Origin: Branchipolynoe longqiensis
Taxonomy: Eukaryota; Annelida; Polychaeta; Phyllodocida; Polynoidae
NCBI GenBank assembly: GCA_030323885.1
Contig: CM059191.1
Coordinates: 1,550,001 to 1,614,000, forward strand
DNA: 64,000 bases
Reading direction: 5' to 3'
Positions 32,295-39,986 of the stretch are shown piece after piece. The notes below the pieces were generated by a model that was not told the origin of the DNA, ran no database searches, and was given only the letters and a program-made list of their open reading frames with translations. Position 1 is the stretch's first letter; every line of letters begins with the position of its first letter. Made by a program: the position numbers and the translations under genes.

Positions 32295-33592
32295 GGGAAG
32301 GGTCTCGGGGAGTTGAAGCCTCGGCCCATTGGCCGTGCGGTGTTGTCGGTCCAGCCTGGGCGGGCGCCCCAGCCCTGGAAAGACTGACTGAATGTTGAGC
32401 CCGGTCTGATTCCTCTGCCGAGCCGTCGTGGGCGAAAATCCCCTCGTGATCTTTTGAAGCGAGGGGCTTCCGGCTTCTTCCTCCCGTCCATATTTTTGCC
32501 ACTCTTTGCTGCGGTTTCTACCTCTTTATAGAGGTATTGTAGTTGACCCCCGAACATTTTCGTTTTATCTAAAGGTTTCCCTTTGATCGGTTCTGGGGCC
32601 AGAAAGAGCGTATACTCTTTCCCATCATTGTCCGTGACCTTCTTTGAGCGGGCCACCTCTTTGCCGGCGTCTGTGCAAACCGACTTGAAGACATTCTCAT
32701 ATCTTCTGTACGACAGGTAATTACCTGCCGCCGTTAGCATTGCGATGCCTTTGTCCATGGTTTTAGCCAAGGACGAGAACTTGATTTCTCGTTCCATCCT
32801 ATTTGCCACCGGGGTGATGGCCGTCAGGGTACCGAGCACCGCCTTATGCACTATGTGCAACACGCTCTCAAATTTCTTACGGTCTTCCGTCATGTTGACA
32901 TCTCTGTCCATCTCTTTAATGATGGAGTTGGGGACACCTTTAATGCCCGTCAATTCATCTCCTAGCTTGGAGATGATTTCCGATGGTTTAAACGTGCGGA
33001 AATGACCATTGATGGTCTCGCGCATAAGCGTGGTAGTTTTCACCCGCTTAGCTTTCGGCTTCTCCACCTTTTTAGACACTTTGCCACCAATGGCAGCATA
33101 GACACCTTCATATTGTGTGTCTGAGTCTGATTCCGTCGAAGTGGAATCCGGGGAGGAATCGGACGAAGAAGAATCTTTCCTCTTCTTCTTCTTGGACTTG
33201 GGCTTCCGCTTTTTGCGAAGCCCGGTCTTATTACGTTCCTTGGTGAACTCGTCACCCGAAGAAGTGACCAGCTTCTTCTTCATCGCTGAGTCTGTCTCTG
33301 AGAAGTCTTCCCAGTCCGACTCGTCTTGGAACACCGGCATTGGCTGTTTAAGAGACGGCGGTGGTTTGAGAGACAGAATATGACTCTCCATAGCCGCCCA
33401 CCGTGTCTCCCCATCTGGAGCTGTGGGGCCCTCAGGCACTGTCTCTTCTTCCGCCTCAGAGAGGATATGCGCCCCGCGCTGTGGTGAAGGCATGGCCGAC
33501 AATACCGGTGAGGAGTCGTACTCCTCGTCCGAGCCTCTCGGAGCGCGTCCCTCGGCTGCTGCTGCAACGCGCTTACTCTGCTTCGTGGCCAT
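32276..33592 (-). CDS. DIRS gag-like protein
   Basis: An intact frame of about 438 codons from ATG 33592 (MATKQSKRVAAAAEGRAP). An acidic N-terminal third precedes a lysine stretch (RKKRKPKSKKKKRK), a serine/aspartate tract, a helical central part (residues about 200-340) and an Arg/Gly-rich C-terminus (RRLGRGIRPGS, RPMGRGFNSPRP). This is the usual composition of DIRS ORF1 proteins. It overlaps the RT start by 19 bases. It is likely an RNA-binding particle protein. Confidence 0.7.
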   Translation of the reverse strand: MATKQSKRVAAAAEGRAPRGSDEEYDSSPVLSAMPSPQRGAHILSEAEEETVPEGPTAPDGETRWAAMESHILSLKPPPSLKQPMPVFQDESDWEDFSETDSAMKKKLVTSSGDEFTKERNKTGLRKKRKPKSKKKKRKDSSSSDSSPDSTSTESDSDTQYEGVYAAIGGKVSKKVEKPKAKRVKTTTLMRETINGHFRTFKPSEIISKLGDELTGIKGVPNSIIKEMDRDVNMTEDRKKFESVLHIVHKAVLGTLTAITPVANRMEREIKFSSLAKTMDKGIAMLTAAGNYLSYRRYENVFKSVCTDAGKEVARSKKVTDNDGKEYTLFLAPEPIKGKPLDKTKMFGGQLQYLYKEVETAAKSGKNMDGRKKPEAPRFKRSRGDFRPRRLGRGIRPGSTFSQSFQGWGARPGWTDNTARPMGRGFNSPRPFPWGGSK

Positions 33593-34132
33593 CGGGATCT
33601 GAAACAAATGAATGGTCAGTCCCGGTATTTCTAAATGTCACAATCTTGTCGTTTAAACTTAATTGGACATCTAGTGGTGTTAGAGAACGTGTTTATACAG
33701 GTGTAATAAGCTAAATTTGTGCGTGGATTGTGGGTCAAGCCCAAATCTTACGTGGGGTCGGGACCAGTGTATCGGCTCGCCCATCCCTCTGTTCCGCACA
33801 CTTCTCCCCCTTGCGACTATTGCGCCAGCAGGTCGGAGAAAATGCTACGAAACTCGGAGAAACGCCTGAAAAAGTTTGTGGGGAGTCTATAAAAGAAACC
33901 CAGGAGCATCTCCAACAACACTCTCTATTAGAGTCCGAGAGAATTTCCACAGGAGATGAGGCAGAGCCCACATCTCTACCCATGGTCACACGGGTGTTGA
34001 TAGAACCGCTAAGAATCGGTTTCATTCCTTCACTCAAGGAATCTAGAGCGTTCTATCCTTGGTTTTTTATAACCGAATAAACTAGTCCAAAAAGGACCAA
34101 AGAAAGTTCTGAACTTTCCATAATGATGCTAT
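33593..34132 (-). other. 5' untranslated region of the DIRS element (inner part)
   Basis: It lies between the gag start and the nested insertion, with no convincing gene. A possible exon-like frame (730-style Pro/Ser-poor) is not conserved elsewhere. The outer part of this region continues at 37859-38051 beyond the nested element. Confidence 0.5.
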
Positions 34133-35139
34133 GATGCGCGAGAAGGAAGAAGCAAGGCGGGGGTGGAAGAAAGGCGCGTTTATTACACGCCTCAGCGGAA
34201 AACATGTTAGGTACATACATAATGAAATATATGCAGTGGTAAGTGTAGGTACATACAAATAATGAAATATATGCACAGTGGTGTGTAGGTACAAGAAATA
34301 GGAGATAAATGCACAGTGGTAAATAGAACAATAGAGGTATGAAGAAGGATGAGGGGCTCCCAGGAAGGAGCAGAGAGGCCCATAAGGAGCAGGAGAGAGT
34401 CAATAAGTCCGGAGGTCAGGTTAATTGTCAGTGGAGTGAGGGGGTGCCGAGGAGCCCTCCACCCTCGGGAGTGAGTAGGTAAGGGAGAGTAGGGTGGGTG
34501 GGCGGAGGAAAAAGTGAAGGGTAGCAGAAGACGGCAGGGAGGTGAGTGCCTGAGGAGGGCCGGCGGGCGGCCTTATAAGGGAGGAGGGAGGGGCGACAGG
34601 CGGTGAGGTGCGAATGCTGGCGGCCCGGGGGAGGGTGAGATGTGGCGAGCAGCGGGCGTCGGGTGAGGCGTGAGCGCCAGAACAAAGGACTGGCAGGAGA
34701 GGGGGGGGGGCGAGCCGGGGCTCGGCCGAGGTGAGTAGGGAGCGCCACAGCGGCGGGGGAGGGTCTCTCCCTTCCCTCGCATCAAACGTAATGCTTCGCA
34801 TTACGACCGATGCGTGAGAAGGAAGAAGCAAGGCGGGGGTGGAAGAAAGGCGCGTTTATTACACGCCTCAGCGGAAAACATGTTAGGTACATACATAATG
34901 AAATATATGCAGTGGTAAGTGTAGGTACATACAAATAACGAAATATATGCACAGTGGTGTGTAGGTACAAGAAATAAGAGATAAATGCACAGTGGTAAAT
35001 AGAACAATAGAGGTATGAAGAATGATGAGGGGCTCCCAGGAAGGAGCAGAGAGGCCCATAAGGAGCAGGAGAGAGTCAGTAAGTCCGGAGGCCAGGTTAT
35101 TTGTCAGTGGAGTGAGGGGGTGCCGAGGAGCCCTCCACC
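34133..35139 (-). repeat. B2-A2-B1 block
   Basis: B2 34133-34463, A2 34464-34808, B1 34809-35139, with a constant offset of 676 between B copies. Each B starts GGTGGAGGGCTCC on the - strand, holds AATAAA and ends near CACGCATC. A2 has a TATA box (34572-34578) and the hairpin CGTAATGC-GAA-GCATTACG (34787-34805). Confidence 0.85.
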
Positions 35140-36842
35140 AAATAGTAGGAGAGGGCTCGAGGCGCGCCCGAGGCGGGGGCGCGGGGCGCCCGAGGTGGGG
35201 GCCGGAGATCTGGGTGAGAGGAGGGTCGTGAGGGCAGAGCCTTAAGGTCGGCGGCTGGATTGTCTGGAGAGGGTCCCTCGTGAGGCTGAGCTGTGTGGTC
35301 TGAGGTGCGGGGTGCAGGGTAGGTCGACAAGGGGCGGGCGGCCAAAATAAAGGGAGGCCCGCTCCTTGGAGGGATCGGGTGAGGAGGTCGGCCGGCGAAC
35401 TCCTCAGGGCTGGGTGGGACGGGGGTCGGGGTCGGGTCGGGGGGGTTGATGACGGTGGTGTCGTGGTCGGCGGCTGTGCCCTCGGAGGAGGGTTCTCCGT
35501 GAGGCTGGGCTGGGCTGTGGTCTGAGGGTTCCTCCTGAGGCTGGGCTGGGCTGTGGCCTGAGGGTTCCTCGTGAAACTGGGCTGGGCTGTGGTCCGTGAT
35601 GGGCGACTGGCGCCGGGCGGCGATGATAGCCTTACTGAGGGGGCGCTGGGGCCCGACAGGGATGTGGTTGCCGATGAGGTCGGCGGTGCCGAGGCGGCGG
35701 TCAGGCCGCGCCTCGGGCAAACTGGGCTGGGCTGGGCTGTGTTCTGTGATGGGCGAATGGCGCTGGTCGGCGATGAGAGCCTTCCTGAGGGGGCGCTGGG
35801 GCCCGACTTGGAGGTGGTTGCCGATGAGGTCGGCAGTGCCGAGGCGGCGGTCGGGCCACGCCTCGGGCAAACTGGGCTGGGCTGGGCTGTGGTCCGTGGC
35901 GGGCTGGTGGCGGTGGGCGGTGGTGAGAGCCTTACTGAGGGGCCGCTGGGGCCCGACTGGGCGGTGGTTGCCGATGTGGTTGGTAGTACCGAGGTGGCGG
36001 TCAGGGCAGGGGTCGGGGGAGGAGGTGCGGCGGGGGCGGGCTAGGGGGGCGGCGAAATCGCGGGCGGTGGGGGGGGGGGTCGTGGGGCGGGTCGGTGGGG
36101 GGGTCGGTGGGTTCAGGGGGGCAGAGGAAGGCGGTTTCGCCTGGGTCGAGGTGGATGTCTGGGTCGAGGGTGACGGGCGACTGGCGCCGGGCGGCGATGG
36201 GAGCCTTACTGAGGGGGCGCTGGGGCCCGAGGCGGGGGTGGTTGCCGGAGGGCACGGCGGCGCCGAGGCGGCGGGCAGGCCGCGCCTCGGGCGGGTGGGC
36301 GGTGGTGTCCGGAGGGCTGGTAGCAGGGTGGTGGGCGGCTTTGATAGGGTTGGTGGGCCGGTCTGGGGCCTCCGTGCCGGGCTGGAGGTGCCGGCTCCTC
36401 AAAAATCCGGCGAGGCGGGAGCCGCTGCCCGGGCGCGCTTGGCCAGGCATGCGTCCTCGCTGTGCCTGGTTAGTACCCTCCGGACATTGGCGCAGTACGC
36501 GCATGCGTGTAGTTGTCTGGAGACCCCCTGGCCGTGGACCTCCCCCGGGGCTGCGTGGGTGCAGGAGTTGGGGTCCCGGTTCCAGGCGTAGCAGAGTGGG
36601 CCGTGGGTCTCCTTACTGTAGGCCACGCGTGTGTCGGTGTGGCCGCGGAACCGGGGGCGGGGCATTGCAGGGTCGAGGGAGGGGAGTTGGGTGGTGGTGG
36701 AGTGGGGAGGCATGGCGAGGGACTCCAGTCTGAGGAGGTTTATGGCCACTGGGTCGTGCCAGCCATGGGGGAGGGTACCGTCCGCGATCGCGGTAAAGAC
36801 CGCCTCAGAGTAGTGTCGTCCAGGGATAGAGGAGGTTGTCAC
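35097..36842 (-). pseudogene. Gag zinc finger and repetitive Pro-rich frames
   Basis: The frame 36842-36399 carries a cysteine/histidine array (LCYAWNRDPNSCTHAAPG, HACAYCANVRR, HSEDACLAK) equivalent to the zinc fingers at 19898-20209 and 40060-40200. It ends in a stop, and the following frames (36504-36001 and 35870-35097) are Pro/Arg-rich translations of a tandem repeat. The end ALSYYLVEGSSAPPH matches the YR C-terminus running into B1, so RT, RNase H and most of YR are deleted. Confidence 0.65.
35607..36309 (-). repeat. About 146 bp tandem repeat, four copies (one displaced)
   Basis: Units start near 35607, 35753, 35902 and 36175. Each holds GGGGCGCTGGGGCCCGA, GTGGTTGCCG and GTGCCGAGGCGGCGG or near variants. 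On the - strand the units encode GPQRPLSKA and RRQSPIT motifs. Confidence 0.8.
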
Positions 36843-37584
36843 GACAGATGGATAGCATATGGTGGTGGAGTCCGGGGGCGGAGTGGGCGGGGAAGTCCGG
36901 GTGGTCGATGAGGGTGAGGAGGGCGAGGGCGTATTCGTCCTTGGTCGCCTCCCCCCTCTTGACTGGGTTCTTCTCGGGACCTCGCCTCACCAGATCGGAG
37001 GGGAAGATGTAGTGGGATGGGATGCCTTGGCGTCTGGTTGAATGCCGCGCCTCGGCGGATGCCAGGATTTCCCTGACGGCGTCGGCCGTGGAGGCGGGGT
37101 TGTGGCGGGTCTCCTCCCCCTGGTAGGCCGGCGATGTGGAGGGCTGCAGCTGGGGCAGGATGTGGCGGTACCTCCCGTACTCCGCGTGTGTCATTCCGGG
37201 GAGGGCCGCCTGGGGCGGCGGGGGTCGGGCCGCGGCGGTGGCAGGTGCCCGAGGCGTTGGTGCGGCCGGCGGGGGCGCCTCGGGCGCGAGCCGGGTCCCG
37301 TTGGCGCTGATGTGGTCGATCCGGGCATGGAGGTCAGCAGTGGCCTGCCGGTGCTCGGTGTTGGCCTGCCGGTGCTCCTCGGTGGCCTGCCGGTGCTCCA
37401 GCTGCATGCGCTGGATAGCCTCTAGTACTGAGGAGGTCTCGGCGCCCGAGGAAAGGTCCGAGGGCGCCGGGGGGGAGACCGAGACGGGTGGTGGTGACTC
37501 GACCCTCCCGGGCGGCGTAGAGGGCCCCGGGGTCCGGGGGGCGGCCCGGGAGCCCTTCCGTCCTCGTCCTTTTCCTTGAGGCAT
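36805..37584 (-). CDS. Gag-like protein of the split-repeat element
   Basis: From ATG 37584 (MPQGKGRGRKGSRAAPRTPG) about 260 codons. A basic N-terminus like that in the fragment at 17731, then a likely coiled coil (EAIQRMQLEHRQATEEHRQA) with an imperfect HRQAN/TEEHRQ repeat, then a conserved block (HYIFPSDLVRRG, KRGEATKDEYALALLTLID) equivalent to the gag cores at 19978-21270 and 38534-39986. It runs straight into the zinc finger frame with a frame change near 36842. Confidence 0.65.
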   Translation of the reverse strand: MPQGKGRGRKGSRAAPRTPGPSTPPGRVESPPPVSVSPPAPSDLSSGAETSSVLEAIQRMQLEHRQATEEHRQANTEHRQATADLHARIDHISANGTRLAPEAPPPAAPTPRAPATAAARPPPPQAALPGMTHAEYGRYRHILPQLQPSTSPAYQGEETRHNPASTADAVREILASAEARHSTRRQGIPSHYIFPSDLVRRGPEKNPVKRGEATKDEYALALLTLIDHPDFPAHSAPGLHHHMLSICRDNLLYPWTTLL

Positions 37585-37612
37585 GGTCAGCGGTCCGAGG
37601 TGTAGGCCCAAA

Positions 37613-37858
37613 CAGGAAAAAGTGAGGGGTAGCAGAAGACGGCAGGGAGGTGAGTGCCTGAGGAGGGCCGGCGGGCGGCCTTATAAGGGAGGAGGGAGGG
37701 GCGACAGGCGGTGAGGTGCGAATGCTGGCGGCCCGGGGGAGGGTGAGAGGTGGCGAGCAGCGGGCGTCGGGTGAGGCGTGAGCGCCAGAACAAAGGACTG
37801 GCAGGAGAGAGGGTCTCTCCCTTCCCTCGCATCAAACGTAATGCTTCGCATTACGACC
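37613..37858 (-). repeat. A1 repeat (5' end and probable promoter)
   Basis: It matches A2 (34505-34808) except for a 58-base deletion in A1 next to the TCTCTCCC block. A TATA box CTTATAA (- strand, about 37680-37686) is conserved in A2, in the 17442 fragment and, as TTATAA, in the solo copy. So A1 most likely holds the element promoter. The hairpin lies at 37837-37855, 3 bases from the end. Confidence 0.7.
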
Positions 37859-38055
37859 AATGCATCATAATTAAGCTAACCACAGTTTTTATTATACTTA
37901 CTGCGTATTTGCTTGTATGTAGACTAAATTTGCGGGAGCAACTCAAGCACTGTCTCTTCTGTCAATTGTGAGTTGTTTATGCTAATTGCTGGACCCGGAT
38001 GTGCTTCCTTCTCCCTAGCCTGAGGCTAGCCTGAGGCTGTATACCGAGGTAAAAA

Positions 38056-38058
38056 ATA

Positions 38059-38104
<46 letters not shown>
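38056..38104. repeat. (TA)n microsatellite
   Basis: An almost pure TA dinucleotide run beside the right end of the DIRS element. Confidence 0.9.
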
Positions 38105-38107
<3 letters not shown>

Positions 38108-38138
38108 GTCAGGATCACGAAAAGAGCCAATTGTGAAA

Positions 38139-38390
38139 GTTGTCAGCGTCGAGCATGGATGTCAGCGTCGATCGGTATAATTATAGTTTAGCATTGACAG
38201 AGATGTTGGAAAGTCCTTAAATTTATACTGAATGTATAGGTCGAGAAAATACAACAACCTTATTTGTTTCTAGGATAATTTAATATAAAACAAAGAAATG
38301 CACGAGACTTTAAGAATTGCTACGCTGACATCGATTAAAGTTGTCGGCGCCGATCATTGGATGTCGGCGTCGATCGGTATAATTGGATGT
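38139..38390 (+). repeat. Pair of about 50 bp direct repeats
   Basis: 38139-38190 and 38340-38390 share TTGTCRGCGYCGA, then GGATGTCRGCGTCGATCGG and TATAATT. They lie upstream of the gag start at 38534/38569 and may belong to the 5' end of that element. Function unknown. Confidence 0.6.
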
Positions 38391-38533
38391 GTTGATGAGG
38401 TCAACACGGGTAATTTGGCTGCGAGGCAACTAGCCCCGCCCTCTTTTCCTAATTACCATATGCCCACGTTTCCCTCACTTTCCGCCCCGACACCGCTCAA
38501 GCAACACCGCTTGTTAACTGCTCCCAGATCTAC

Positions 38534-39986
38534 ATGCCACGTGGTCGCGCACTTATAGTGAACGACATGCCGCCAGCTAAGAAGCGGAGGGGCAGGCCAC
38601 CGTTGGCGACGGGTGGTACGAGGAAACAACCTAAGAGAGCGACCCGGACAGGAACGGCTGTGCGGGACAGGGCAGAGAATGAAGGTGAGGAGGTGGAAGT
38701 TGACAGAAGTGTGGCGCAGGTGTCGCCGGGTGCTCAGGCAGGCAGGCAGCCGGTTAGGAGGCAAGGGGCGGTTCAGAGGCGTAGAAGGCAGGGCACCCAG
38801 GTGGAGGGTGATTTTGCGAACAGGTTGGTTGCGTTGGAGAGGATAGCGGCGGCGGCAAGTGCGCCGCCTTCGCCGCGGCCTCCTCCCGCCAGTACCCCGA
38901 GGCCAGGTAGGCCTGTGCCGCAGGCGCAGTCTACTCCCAGGCCTGGTATTGACCATGCTCTGCCGCCGGTGTCTCCGGCATGTCAGCGCATTACGCCTGT
39001 GGTCACGAGAGCGGTTCTACTAGGGCACGGGTTTTTCCCACAGCCCCCGCCCATGTCGCCAGCACAGTATCATGCGGCGGCGCAGCTGCCGCCTCAACAG
39101 TCAGCTCTGGCAACCACGGCGCCGGAGTACCAGAACGTTTCAGCGAGAGTGCTGCAGCAGACCCCGTTTCCACAAGTCACGCCCGAAGTGCTTCTAGAGT
39201 CGGCTCAAGCACTACAAAGGCCTAAAGGTATGCTGCTGTTTCCTCACCAATTCATTACCCGTGGGGATGCGTGTAGGAAAATAGCATTGGGCGAGGCTAC
39301 GTGGGCGGAGTATTTTGCTGCCCTAAGGAGGTTAGCTGCTCAACCTTCCTTCCCGCAACATTGGGTCTCGCCCCTGCTGCAGCATGAGGAAGAACTAGCA
39401 ATTATGGCAATAACCTGGGACTGGCCCACTTGCAGACGGTGGTCTGAAAAAGCCTTCCAAATGGTGGCGGACGGTAGAATTAAACAGGGGTGGCACGACA
39501 TAGTAGCTATTAAAGGGCTGCAACGTTTTGTTTGTTTGTTGTTGTTTTACGTCCTAGCAACATCTAAGGTCATATCAGGACGGGTACCGACTTGTGACAG
39601 TGCGGACTCATGGCAACTTTATAGTGCTGTCCCACTGGGAAACCAGGCCGCCGGCACCATGACCTGGTATCCCACTCAGTCACATTATCCTGACACTGAG
39701 CACACCAGTCCTTGCCCGTATCCTAAAAATGCCGAGGCCGCACGACTAGGAAGCGACAAGTATCAATTTTAAAGTCATTGGTTTGACTCGACCGGGACTC
39801 GAACCCACAACCCCACGATCTACCAGCATGGGAGACGGACGCCCCAACCCACTCGGCCACCCCGTCTGGTCAGGGCTGCAACATGATGTGTGTACGGAGG
39901 CGGTACGCGTGCTGCAAGCAAGACCACAACATTACCACATGGCGGAGGCGCCCGTCAGGCGGTGGCGGTACAACAATTACCAGTAG
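38534..39986 (+). pseudogene. Gag-like gene interrupted by a SINE
   Basis: ATG at 38534 or, more typical of the family, 38569 (MPPAKKRRGRPPLATGG, an AT-hook-like basic start). The conserved block (FPHQFITRGDACRKIALGEATWA, HEEELAIMAITWDWPTC split here, DGRIKQGWHDIVAIKGLQ) stops at 39524 where the SINE begins. After the SINE the frame continues (HDVCTEAVRVLQARPQH) to a stop at 39984-39986. Removing the insert would give one gag frame; I describe this only as position. Confidence 0.7.
39525..39871 (-). repeat. tRNA-derived SINE (family A), full length, with 11 bp target duplication
   Basis: AGGGCTGCAAC flanks it at 39514-39524 and 39872-39882. On the - strand it starts with a tRNA-like head (GGGGTGGCCGAGTGGGTT, B box TGTGGGTTCGAGTCCC), has a body with GATATGACCTTAGATGTTGC, and ends GGACGTAAAACAACAAC then an AACAAACAAA tail. 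The perfect duplication and tail indicate LINE-driven insertion. The head resembles a serine or leucine tRNA. Confidence 0.9.

Larger units (their letters stand above)
34133..37858 (-). mobile_element. Split-repeat (Ngaro/PAT-type) YR element lacking RT and YR
   Basis: On the - strand the order is A1 (37858-37613), gag, Pro-rich region, B1 (35139-34809), A2 (34808-34464), B2 (34463-34133). B1 and B2 are both 331 bases with few differences, and A1 and A2 share their first 246-304 bases. This is the diagnostic A1-B1-A2-B2 layout. Only gag and the last residues of a YR (ALSYYLVEG) remain, so the element is an internally deleted, non-autonomous copy. It sits inside the 5' end of the DIRS element. 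Confidence 0.85.
29198..38051 (-). mobile_element. DIRS-type retrotransposon, split by a nested YR element
   Basis: Inverted terminal repeats of about 41 bases lie at 29199-29239 and 38011-38051 (TACCTCGGTATACAGCC at the left, its complement at the right). The inside holds gag, RT-RNase H and YR in DIRS order on the - strand. Without the nested element at 34133-37858 it would be about 5.1 kb. Small duplications and frameshifts in RT-RNase H indicate inactivity. Confidence 0.8.

Noticed and set aside
33730..34080. 116-codon + strand frame beside the DIRS gag
   Set aside because: It lies antisense in the DIRS 5' leader and matches nothing recognisable.
34428..34831. Pro-rich frames near 34.4-34.8 kb
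   Set aside because: They lie in the A2 and B2 repeats of the split-repeat element, which is non-coding.
35571..36733. Large + strand Gly/Arg-rich frames
   Set aside because: They run through the 146 bp tandem repeat and the antisense of gag; no protein family fits.
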